A stretch of DNA of 64,000 bases. Source: Lineus longissimus. Its lineage: Eukaryota; Nemertea; Pilidiophora; Heteronemertea; Lineidae. The translations under genes and the position numbers were made by a program. The stretch spans positions 6,140,001-6,204,000 of the forward strand of contig NC_088323.1 in assembly GCF_910592395.1 (NCBI RefSeq). The letters are read 5' to 3'. The notes under the pieces are model-generated. The model did not search any database. It was not told the DNA's origin and was given only the letters and a program-made list of their open reading frames with translations. This document shows positions 44,291-54,600 of the stretch, one piece after another. Each line of letters begins with the position of its first letter. The stretch's first letter is position 1.

Positions 44291-44431
44291 CGCCGTTCAT
44301 AATTACTGGTGGTCCAGGAAAATAGTCCTACACAATGCTGTTTTGCAGTTACTATGCATACAAATTTGCAGATTGAACTTCATATTTATAGTATTTCTAT
44401 ATTCTCTGTCTACACAATGGCATTGTTGAAA

Positions 44432-44437
44432 TTTATT
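44432..44437 (-). terminator. Candidate poly(A) signal for the minus-strand LRR-Ig gene
   Basis: AATAAA on the minus strand, about 207 bp after the stop codon. Position and sequence fit; there is no independent support. Confidence 0.35.
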
Positions 44438-44643
44438 TTCAGTCCGTATTTACACAAATCGTTTTTTAAAATTCATTTACAAATTTCAAATATCAAATGA
44501 ACGGCATAGGCCTTTAACATTCCACAGTATATACTCCTTATAAGGTGTCCATTGAAGAACACGCAGTAATGCTACTACACTGCAGGTTGACCCAACCCTA
44601 ACAGAGAAATCTATCAAAATTTGGGACACAATGAAATGTCATT

Positions 44644-46194
44644 TTAAACACTTGGTACAAGTGCACTTTTACATGCACCACTGGTTGGAAAATATCCTAT
44701 CGAATCACGCCGTCTGTTTGTCGATTTCACATTATCCTCGAATGCGTGATTTTCATGGCCCTTCATCGCCATTAATTCATTTGCCTTCGCTTCCTTTTCG
44801 GCCTGCTTCTTATTTCGGATATTTAGGCAAGCGATCAGTAACCCAATCGCGATGACGAATGCCATAATCCCAGATACAAATATCACAATATCGATGCGCT
44901 GCCCGTTATCAGTTTTAAGAACCTGCAAAATGATCACCAACTTATCCTCCCCAAGGATATTATGTACGTGACACGTGACGTTGCCAGAGTCGGAAATTGT
45001 CGGTTGCACGAAATCCATTATGATTGTTGTAAAATGGCGTGCGACACCTTGATCAAAATGAATGCTGTGTCGGTAGATCACCACCATTTTCCGATTGGTG
45101 CCCTGTTTTGCATGGGTGCAGTTCACAGTGACGTAAGGTAGGCCGATTGCTTCCACAACAAAGGTCGCATTATCGCCTTCGAATAATTTCAAAGGATTTT
45201 TACTGATCTCTGTCACTTTTGGTTTCTCACAACCCAAGTCGTACACGTTTAATGTTAGCAACTGTTTATTTGCAAGTATCAGCGGCCATTTGCATTTTAG
45301 ATCGAGATTCACGTTCTCCTTTTGCAACCACTGTACAAAGAAGATTAAACTGCAGTCACAGGTCCAGGGATTCTCATCGAAATTGATTGTTGCATTTTTT
45401 ATTGGTTCGACATGCGAAATTCTTAGAGTGTGAAGATTGTTCCCCTGAAGATTCAACTGTGTCAAACTAATCAAGCCACTGAAAGCATTTGCGTCCAGTC
45501 CATCCAAATGAGAGTTTTCAATTGACAGATTCTTCAATTTTGGACAGTTTTTGAACGTGTCGTTCTTTAGGGTGTGAATGCGGTTGCCAGATATGTTCAC
45601 CGACTTCAAATTGATGCAAACCCCATTGAAAAGCCCAATAGGAATTTCGTGTATTTTGTTAGAACATAACTCCAGAATTTCCAATTTCTCGACACCGTGA
45701 AATATTTTTTTCGGGAATTGCAAATTTGGAGAAATCGGCGAAAATGCGTTGTTAAGTTTTAAAATTTTCAGATGTAGGAGTTCCTGAAATGTATAGTTTT
45801 GGGGAACAATGTTATTATCCGACAAGTCCAAGTATGTGATGTGTATGAAATTCTCAAAAGCAAGGGGTTCAATTTCAGAAATTTTGCTAGAGGTCATGGT
45901 GAAATTTTTCATAGAGTCAATAAGACCTTTTACATGCATGAATAATCCTTGTGTCAATTTCGAAATACTTGCGTGTTTTATCACAAGTTCCTCAGTCCCC
46001 GCAGGAATCTGTTTGAGTATTTTCGAAAGTGCTGCATCATCAATTGTGACGGTCGCGTCTTTACTCCCGTCACATGTCATTGTCTTTGTGTTCAAGTTGC
46101 ATGAACATTGCGTCGGACAGGTAGATGTCGAGGCACATATTTGAAAGATCGTGAAAATTGCCAATACGACTCTTTTCTGTAACGGCGATGCCAT
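44644..46194 (-). CDS. LRR-Ig type I membrane receptor with atypical Ig domain
   Basis: Single coding exon of 516 residues from an ATG in excellent context (A at -3, G at +4). Signal peptide about 1-22. LRR N-cap C26, C30, C32, C41 (CPTQCSC). LRRs about 68-275, eight or so repeats. C-cap from ENPWTCDC (C279, C281, C301, C322). Ig-like region about 325-426. The F-strand motif SDSGNVTC is intact (C408), but the expected B-strand cysteine is Val347 (ATFVVEAIG aligns with VTVSCIAYG of the 34006-35880 protein). C359 could pair instead. Transmembrane helix about 435-457, then a basic juxtamembrane stretch and a tail with NHAFEDN and RRRDSIG, a possible basophilic kinase site. A paralogue of the 34006-35880 gene with fewer LRRs. 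Likely a cell-surface recognition or adhesion receptor. Confidence 0.9.
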   Translation of the reverse strand: MASPLQKRVVLAIFTIFQICASTSTCPTQCSCNLNTKTMTCDGSKDATVTIDDAALSKILKQIPAGTEELVIKHASISKLTQGLFMHVKGLIDSMKNFTMTSSKISEIEPLAFENFIHITYLDLSDNNIVPQNYTFQELLHLKILKLNNAFSPISPNLQFPKKIFHGVEKLEILELCSNKIHEIPIGLFNGVCINLKSVNISGNRIHTLKNDTFKNCPKLKNLSIENSHLDGLDANAFSGLISLTQLNLQGNNLHTLRISHVEPIKNATINFDENPWTCDCSLIFFVQWLQKENVNLDLKCKWPLILANKQLLTLNVYDLGCEKPKVTEISKNPLKLFEGDNATFVVEAIGLPYVTVNCTHAKQGTNRKMVVIYRHSIHFDQGVARHFTTIIMDFVQPTISDSGNVTCHVHNILGEDKLVIILQVLKTDNGQRIDIVIFVSGIMAFVIAIGLLIACLNIRNKKQAEKEAKANELMAMKGHENHAFEDNVKSTNRRRDSIGYFPTSGACKSALVPSV

Positions 46195-46284
46195 TTTCGA
46201 TTTGATGTTGTTGGGTGTGAGTTCTTCTGGTTAAGATGGCTGTTGGAAAACTTACAGTGTTGTTTCTGTTCTGCTTGCCTGTGC
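46195..46284 (-). other. Putative 5' UTR start at a 3' splice site
   Basis: On the minus strand, GTATTTTTCAG lies directly before 46284, a good pyrimidine tract and acceptor. If used, the LRR-Ig gene has at least one upstream non-coding exon and only its coding part is intronless. An internal GTAAGT also occurs in this leader, so the exact leader structure is uncertain. Confidence 0.4.
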
Positions 46285-49200
46285 CTGAAAAATACAATTG
46301 AAGAATTGAATTTTTTGAAGTGCGTGAATTTTGTTGTACAGATGAACCTAGAGAGCCACCTTTCTATGAGGATTGCCTGTTTGTTCGGGATAGCAGCCAA
46401 TATACAGTTTCAGGTCACGGTGACAAAAATCACTCATTTGCACAGCAGGAGGGTTGAATTTGGGAGATCTAGACTGACCATTGCTATTATTGCTAATTTT
46501 CTTGTCTCTTCCCCTGAAAAAGGCATATCTGCCTAAACCCTGAGTGTTACCCGGGATTTGTAGTGCACAATTTCTATCTCTTCAAACCCAAGAAACAGAC
46601 TATCGATCGCTAATGTTTCTTTAAACTCCAGGTGGTGTTAATCAAGAACCTGCCTCATGAGCGCAGTCAGAGCAGCTTGTATTGTCAATAATCTGTTTAA
46701 AAGTCTGACTAAAAGACGAAATAGACTTAAAGACAAAGAAGTTACTGTATTTAGAAGTATATGATTAGCTCCGAAGTGCTTTGGAATCATCCTATGGTCA
46801 TATTGGAATCAGTGCATTGTGTATGACTATAGATTTCAGCATTTAACTATTGTGCAGACTGATATACTTATAATATGCTTGTCAAGTTTCATTTCATTTG
46901 TGTGGATAATATCTGCTAGTGCACTATGGCAATGGTATTTTCTAATTGCCAATGTGATAAACAATGTATGTGGATGAATGAACGGTCCCATCGGCTAAAG
47001 GGCATGGAATTTTTGTACAAATGTTAATTGGGCCAAAAGTGTTTCTGTTTCCATGGTTACCCTGGTGATCTCGGGCAAATGCGAGAGATTGGTTCATTAA
47101 TGGAATTTGTGTGCACGATCAGGCTTCTCATGCAGATAGGAAGATTATGGGATGGATTGTGGAGATCATAGAGGTCGACTGAGGCCAAGCGTGGCAGATT
47201 GCGGTCGCTGCCTCAACAGTTTCCTGTTTTGATGGAAATTCTGAAGGCCGATGTTTCCTTCCTGGCGACCTGGGGCTTTTACATGATGGTGATTGATCAT
47301 GATGCTTTGGTACCATTTAGTTTAAGGAATTGATGGTAAACTTGAAGTATTGGAATTGTCTCACCAGGAAGCGTGAGGGTGGAACTGAATGTAGGCCAAA
47401 GCCGAGGCGCCTTGCTGAAGTTTTGGGTGTAATGACAGGGTTTCTCTAGCGGTGTTTGATGACAAAACTAATACCATAAGTGTCCCAAGCACAGAGCTAA
47501 CCTGGCTCATTATCACAGTTTCAAATCGTACGACCTGTCCTGATTCATACGCTGAATTACTGCTTCTGTTCATTTTGTCTCAACTTCTCATAACTTACCG
47601 CCAAAATCAGTGTTCCAAGACTAACTGTGTCTAGTCTGTATCACCATTACACCACAAGTCATTAGATGACCATCAAACATCCATCCATGCGCCAACTCTT
47701 CCTGATTGCCTTTTCAAAATCGCGCACCAGGATCAGCGGCTGAAATATTTATGAGAAAGAGGCTACAGATCAGCGTAAATCGATATCGAGAAACAATTTA
47801 GGTTCTTTTGGCATCGTACGTTTTGAAAGTATGATTCGTTGACTGCTTTGGTTGATGTAATTGCCCAATCTGCATCACACTAGAGTATTCTCAAATTGTT
47901 TTGGATGACAGAGTTTCATGATGTAAAGAACCAGCATGACTTTACCAATGGTCATCCCTGTAAAATCACACGTTTTTCCCATGGATTGTTAGCAGATATT
48001 GGTAAAAGTGTTAGGTAAGCAGTAAAGTGGGAATAAACAAGTACGCAGAACTCTTATTCCTAATGTACAAATCAGAAAGAAAAGTTCCCTTTTTATGCAC
48101 ACCTTGAAGTGTGATTTCCCTTCCTGGGTTTTCTTTTTAATCCTCAGAATCACACTTGTTGCAGAATGATCAAGGAACAGCGGAAATCCACAGATAAGAT
48201 ACCGTTATCTTCATAAGAACAACGACTGAGGGAAAAACGTAAATGTCAGAGTGTCACGTATGTTGTATCTATGTTTACCATGTCTCACTTTTGTACATTG
48301 TAAGAAGGATATTCACTCAAATAGCCATCAGGGAAATGCTGTGCCTATAATTCTAAGATATGTGATATCTTCAAAGGTCAAAGCAAGGCCGCGTTACTTG
48401 TATCTATTTAACTCCCTCTATCTGTGGCCATTGATGCAACAAGAGAAAACGCCAGCGTGTTGGTTATCACTATTTGGTGTCTAGCTTCTTCTTCTTCTTC
48501 TTCTTCTTCATTGTTGTTAAGTTTCTCGCATCATCATATCATATTTTTATGAAACTCTTCTTTAAAATAATACTTGGCAGCGTGGACGAGGATTTTAAAA
48601 GCTGATTGTTGTGATAAAATATGCCATTAGTCTTACATCCAATGCCTATGTACAGATTTGTTGGTGTTACAGCATACAGCTTCAGGAAATTGGAGGGCTG
48701 CTCTAATTGTTGACATACCTGGCAGCTTGCCGCTGCACCAACCCTTGCCTATGGGTATATCCTTCAAAACACACATCACTAGGGGTTAATATTTCTTAAT
48801 ACAAAGAGTGCAACTTCGTCCTTGCCACAAAAGATAAGATTCTGAAAGATTATAAGCCGAAGCATCTTCTTATACTGCTAGCACAGGTTTGCTTTCAGGA
48901 TTTGTGTCTGGTTTAAAAATGTCTGCCTCTGTTGCTGACACGTATTAACCACAGAAACTGTCACTTGTCGGGCCTTTCTATTCAGGAAGCAGACAAATGA
49001 AAATGTTGTTATTAAAGACCTTTCAGTGCGGTTTGTTAAAAATTTGACTTTACAGGCAGTGATGCCCCTGGAACTTGGTCTTACATTGATGGCTACCAGG
49101 GCAACTACAAGATCATGCATGCAGCATAGGTGGACAGTCCCGCCGGGAAAAACCTTATAGGGTTACGATGCCGGTATTGATGTTGATTAATGATGAATTA

Positions 49201-50023
49201 TAAAAATATTACTCGAGTATTGGAATATTGGGCTGAAATAACTAAACATTAGCAGATTTTACTTACATATAGGTGTATACATGTCTCCATATGCCCTGTG
49301 CTTTGGTGCTGTGTGATGCACAATATCCCGATTCAATGCCTGAATTTAATAGCTATTTTATGCATAGAACTCATTTGAATGAGATTGAAAACCGCCAAGC
49401 GGAACCACCTTTACATTATGAATTTTTAAAAACTTATCTACGCACAACAGCTAACTTCCGCTATGATATCATGTTATGGTGGATGGTCGTTGTGTTATGG
49501 TCACATTGATTGGTAGACCACTATACTTTATGTCAGCTGTTGCCTGACGCATTATGGCTGATTTTAATGATATTTTATGCATAGAACTGAACAATAAGCA
49601 GTATAAACTGCTTTCCATGATAATAATACTTCAGTGAAGAATGTAGGTCGTGCCAGTGGGCGCTAGCCCGAAATCGAACATGCTAAGTGTTGATGACAAG
49701 TAAAGCCTTACAGCAAACTGAAACCTGAAAAAATTATCTTCTAAATGCAGGTTAGATTGTTATTAGTTTTGAATGAGTCACTTTGAGAATGTTCTTCACA
49801 CAGCCTTTAATCACAACCTCTATACAAACTCGGGATGCAGCCCCACAGGGAGTTGCAGTGATTAAAATTTGTCTTTGCAATAAATCAATGCCATGAATTT
49901 CTTCTCTCTGGACTACATCTTAATTACCAGTATTGACCCCCCCCCCCCCCCCCGGGTCCACTTTATTGTTGCATCACTTTAACTATCAGGGATGAGGCTT
50001 GAAATTAAAAATCTGCGTACACT
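46285..50023. other. No gene recognised; microsatellite and poly-C tract inside
   Basis: A (CTT)n microsatellite lies at 48485-48509 and a 17-base poly-C tract at about 49937-49953. No coding exon or RNA gene is recognised in the rest. Confidence 0.35.
48485..48509 (+). repeat. (CTT)n microsatellite
   Basis: About eight perfect CTT units. Confidence 0.95.
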
Positions 50024-50161
50024 AAGAAATAAAGGTTTTTGAACTTGGACACAAATATACACCCGTAGAGGTTTTTCAGGAAAACGGTTTTTGAGCTTGC
50101 AAAAGAAAGCTAAAAGGGTTTTTTAGGGGATGTATCAGAAGCTCAAAACCTTTATTTCTAA
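50024..50161. mobile_element. Small foldback MITE (~138 bp)
   Basis: AGAAATAAAGGTTTTTGA at the left is mirrored by GCTCAAAACCTTTATTTCT at the right. The word GGTTTTTGAGCTTGC is repeated inside. It abuts the next element directly. Confidence 0.7.
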
Positions 50162-50162
50162 T

Positions 50163-51060
50163 GGTGTGTTCACACTGGATGCGAATTGAAACCGAATTCC
50201 GTAGAGCGCTCTCCGGAATACGAATTGGTTAATCCAGTTTCAGAACGGTCGCGTCACACTGGCCCGAATACGCATTCAAATCGGTTTAAAACGCGCCACA
50301 CTCAATGCATACTAACGACGCGCCATCTATTATTATTATTATTATTATTATTATTTATTAACCTCCCATATGGGGGAATAAAATTTACAAGTACAAAACA
50401 TATAAGTGTATAATATCACAGTATCACACAGTCATTATTAACAAGTTAAAATCGCGTAAGGTGCTTGACCATTTCCATCTCCCGGCCATGCCTATTGCCA
50501 AAGTTCGGGTCAAAGAGGAGTGTCCTCAGCGAGTCGACACCACCGTCGCTAAATGCGGAGAATCCCGGCCTCGCCCTCGAAAACGAGGCCAAAACCGGGG
50601 AAAACCCCGCCGCGACGATGTTGCTGACCAGTGTACCTTTGACCAACGAACCGGCGGCAACATACCTTGCCAGGAAATGGAAATGCAAGTCACGTGCAAG
50701 GGAGTTGATTTTTCCCTATTCTATGGCATAACGAAAAACGATTTGAGTTAATGAGATCATTTAAATACATCAGTTAACTAGTTCGGAGCACTAGTTCCCG
50801 CGGTCAAAGGTCACTTTCCATGCGCCGGGCGCATGCGCAGTGCGATCGAAAACCTTAATTCGTATCAAGCGCGTCACACTTGAAATCTCAATACGGTTTC
50901 GTTGATTCGGATTAGCTGATTCGCATTCAATTCGGTTTAAGAACCGTGTTGGTTAAAGCGGATTGAGATCGGTATGAACCGAATTGAGTGTGACGCCCCA
51001 ATACGTATCAACGTTTTGATTTGAATTCAATTCGTGTTAAAACCCCAGTGTGACCACGGC
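50163..51060. mobile_element. ~0.9-kb TIR element with GC-rich core and overlapping frames
   Basis: The left end GTGTGTTCACACTGG is mirrored by CCCCAGTGTGACCACGG at the right. Subterminal words GTCACACT, CGAATTGAATT-like and CGGTTTAA recur in both arms in inverted orientation. An (ATT)n microsatellite sits at 50329-50360. The core (50460-50720) is unusually GC-rich, contains a palindrome of the type CCGGCCTCG/CGAGGCC, and stays open in two plus frames (50461-50751, 50465-50731) and one minus frame (50446-50688). None shows a transposase signature I recognise. A non-autonomous DNA transposon is the likely reading. Confidence 0.7.
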
Positions 51061-51184
51061 AAGAGAGTGTACCATGTTGTGTATCTCAAGCAAATATAGC
51101 ATCAGTTACTTTTATCATCTACCAGCTTTTTGTGACTGTGCGCATCCTGAACATCATAGTCTTGCACTACTATAAATTGTTGTA

Positions 51185-52194
51185 CAGTGGAACCCCGGTC
51201 GGCGACCACCTCAGTAACGCGACCACCCCGCGAACACGACCAAAATTCTCCGGTCCCGAATGGTTTTCTCTCTAATTCCCATTAACTGGCCCTCGCTAAC
51301 ACGACCACCCCGGTACCCAGACCGCGACCACCAGCTTGGTCGGTCCCAAACTGCAAATTAACCCCGCTAACGCGACCATGAGGCCTAATTGCCGTAATCA
51401 ACCATGACCGCATCGTATCAATTGGCACCTTCTCGCAAATCCGTGTTGATAATTAGCACCTCGAACACATGGGATTCCATATGAAAATAAATGATGTGTA
51501 AGTGAGTTTGATCAAATGTAAGCGCAAATAAAATGAAGAATAAACTTTCTTTTCGACTCACGGTTTGTGTTTTCATCATTTAGTATTAAATGATGTCAAG
51601 AGGCATGCACACGTAGTTTTTAGGACAAATCAATTATGTTGATTAGTAAGAGTACCGATACTCAAAGTAAAGAATGCTTACTACGTCGTAATGTTGATAA
51701 AATACGTTATTAAAAAGATGATTTAATCAGTACCAGTTCAAATTGGCTGAAGTTAAAGCAGGAAGACATCAGGAAGAATTCTCAACATCTTCTCACATCA
51801 CCTCTCTCAATGACAATGTTAGCGGGAATATTAGCTTGACATCAAGAAGGGCAGCTGCCGATGGTGTGAATTACATGCTTGTTCTAATTAGCATGCTCAA
51901 GTTTTAATGTAATGTTTGGTCTAATTAGCTCTCGTCAGTTTATTTACTCATTTACATAAGTTGCAAATTAAACGCAAAACACTCAAGAAAATGATTTTTT
52001 ATTCGTAATATACACACAAAATTATCGAATCACCCGGTGGCGTAGTCATTAATGCATGTCAATGTACACACAGCAGGACGATGTTTTGGCGGGAAAACCT
52101 ACTTATGATTCTTAAATTCACTAACGCGACCACCCCGGTAACACGACCACTTCGGCTAAGTCCCTTGGGTGGTCGTGTTACCGGGGTTCCACTG
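51185..52194. mobile_element. Intact-ended pogo/Tigger-type non-autonomous element (1,010 bp)
   Basis: The termini CAGTGGAACCCCGGT and ACCGGGGTTCCACTG are inverted and flanked by TA at 51183-51184 and 52195-52196. Subterminal arrays of CTAACRCGACCACCCCGGT occur at both ends, probably old transposase-binding repeats. The A+T-rich interior has no long open frame, so it must have been mobilised in trans. Perfect termini suggest recent activity compared with its neighbours. Confidence 0.88.
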
Positions 52195-52650
52195 TATATA
52201 GAGGGTTAACTCCAAAATATTGGATATGGCGCATATCTCATTTTGTGATGAAACTCTTCACATGATATTCCCAAAAAGTCTGATAGAATAACTGAGGTAT
52301 CTCACGAAATATGCTCATTTAATCAATTAGTGTGGCCAGTGGGGTGCGGTTTATGTCTCAAAATGGAAAAAAATGGGATATATCATATGAATGTGAAAAA
52401 AATAATTGTCTACTGTCATGTAAGCGTTTATTGATTCGTCTGAATTTGAAAGTTGAAGGCGAGTTACTGTGTACACAATAATATGACCTATTTTTTCCCA
52501 AATGTCAAATTGGTCTTTGTCGTCGACCATGGCGTGGGGTGAGGTGCAGAAAAGAAAACAAAATTTCGGGGAAATGTTGTTTGGGTCGACAAGGAAGGAT
52601 CCTTTCAGATGTCACCAATATAGGACATGTTGATTCATATGGATGTTCCC

Positions 52651-52850
52651 CATTGGCACCACCATTTTGGCTAGAACTTGAAATCCTAAAGCAATTAGAA
52701 CGCCTTCAAAATGAAGTAAGAGACAATTTTAAGGGTAGGAGGATGTTCTCTGGAAAACAAGAGACTGACTCGCACCCTTGAAATTGGCACTTACATGTAG
52801 TTCATTTTGAATGAGTTCAAGTTGCTTTAGGATTATAGAGTTAATAATAC
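52651..52850 (+). mobile_element. Family A foldback element, copy 3
   Basis: CATTGGCACCACCATTTTGG, GCTAGAACTTGAAATCC and TAAAGCAATTAGAAC form the left arm. Part of this returns inverted at the right as TTCATTTTGAATGAG, TTCAAGTTGCTTTAGGA and TTATAGAG. This is the clearest copy of the palindrome. Confidence 0.7.
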
Positions 52851-54482
52851 ATGTACTAGTTAATGTTCATGTCTCAAATTAATATTAAAAAAAGATATAC
52901 CTTGCTGAGCAGCTCCCAAAATTGTTCCTCATTAACTCCTCCCCATACTACAGAAGCCACTTCAACCACCAGTTTACAAAATTGCCTCGTATAAAAAGAC
53001 CTGTTTCTACTGCAGGGTATTTCTTCCAGGTTTCGTACAAATCTACAATCAGTTTGGGATGAAAAGGATGCTAATGATGGCTGCTTTACTGTTCAGGTTC
53101 TAGCTTCTATTGCATGCTGAGGATAACTACCCAATCATGCAACATAAGGCCAGGGAAAAAAGCAATTTGTTAAGCATCATAATCTGACTTGGAAAGTTTT
53201 GGCTTTTGTGGTTTATTTGTTGTTCACATTCAGAAAATATCATTCTTTTTATTTACTTCTGAAATAGGTGGCCTGTTTGTCGTTTTAGCAGTGAGGTTGA
53301 CTTATGACAAGTACTGTACATTGACATTTTCTGTTATGCAGCTTTGAATTTACTCAAGTCTTGTAGATCAAGATGCTTTGGCATTTACTAAACTATGGAA
53401 GAAAATATGAAAATATCCTTTCATGGGGTTTGGAATGTCAATGCTAGATTCTAAAGCAGACAGCTTTTCATTCGGCCTAACTCCTGCCATACGGCGATAT
53501 CAACGATACCTGATTAAGCGATGCTCGACTGAGCTGCCAAATTTAGTCTCGCTATTCAGTCATTGCCACAGTCGCTTTCCGCCCTTGGCCATGTGCTTGA
53601 AATTGATGGCTAGCAGATTGTCGTAAATAGGGACCTTCTCAATAGGGAAAACAATCTGGCTGGGCTGAGGTAGTCGCAGGTCACTTTCAATTCAAGATGG
53701 CCACCAGAGTAACCATGTTAGATTTGATGTCTCTAAAATGGTTTGAAAAGGCATTGGCCAATCAATTTGAAAGTTTTGTGGTGGGTTTTAATCAAGAATC
53801 GTATGACTTATCAGTAAGGGCCCTTGGTCATGTCAGACTCAGCACTAAATATATTCCTCGTGCAAGCGTGAATCATTTCGACTTACTCTGAGATGTGAGA
53901 GACCCCCTATTGGCGACTTTTTGTAACTTTATCTTGCCTGCCTAGCTGCTGCCTATATTGTCTCTTTAAGTCTACAGGCTTAACTGAAGGAGATAATGCC
54001 AAGTTGACTTGTTTTGAGGAACCAGGCCCAGAACTATTTCATCCAACTTTGAAACGCTCCCCAACGCAATTGAATGGATCTGAAGCTGCATCGATCGCTT
54101 GTGATCGCGTTTCTGTTGGCGTTGATTGGATGGAGACGACAAATGTCGTACAGGGCGGATTACTCCGTCTGGTGACAATCAATCATGGATTAAACGCGAT
54201 TTAATTACGACTGATTTCATTGATGAGTGTACTCATTACCCTTTTGAGGGATTTGATATTTAGTTCAGGAGTGTCTATCACATATTGACCTATAAGATTT
54301 TAAAAGCAGTGCCTTCATTGCCTTCAGCCAAGCATATCACACAAAACCATATTGTCACGTGGAGAGAAAATGGTAGTTCTTAGTTTAACCACCAGTTGAC
54401 AGCACATACATGTTCGTAATCCTGGGATGGTTTTATGGTGGAATTGGTTTGTCAGATAACACCCTTTGACAACACGGCTCAG
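52851..54482. other. No gene recognised
   Basis: Several short plus-strand frames (for example 53423-53626, 53697-53891) show no recognisable domain. The 52197-52650 stretch before the family A copy also holds nothing identified. Confidence 0.35.
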
Positions 54483-54600
54483 CATAGGCACCACAATTTT
54501 GGCTAGAACTTAAAATTCTTAAGCAATTAGAACTTCTGCAAATTGAAATGAATGCCCATTTGAAACATGGGAGGCTGTTCTCGGGAAAAAGACACTTCTT
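54483..54600 (+). mobile_element. Family A element, copy 4 (left part)
   Basis: CATAGGCACCACAATTTTGG, CTAGAACTTAAAATTC, AAGCAATTAGAAC and GGAGGCTGTTCTC match the family core. The inverted right arm is not evident, so the copy is truncated or decayed. Confidence 0.6.
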
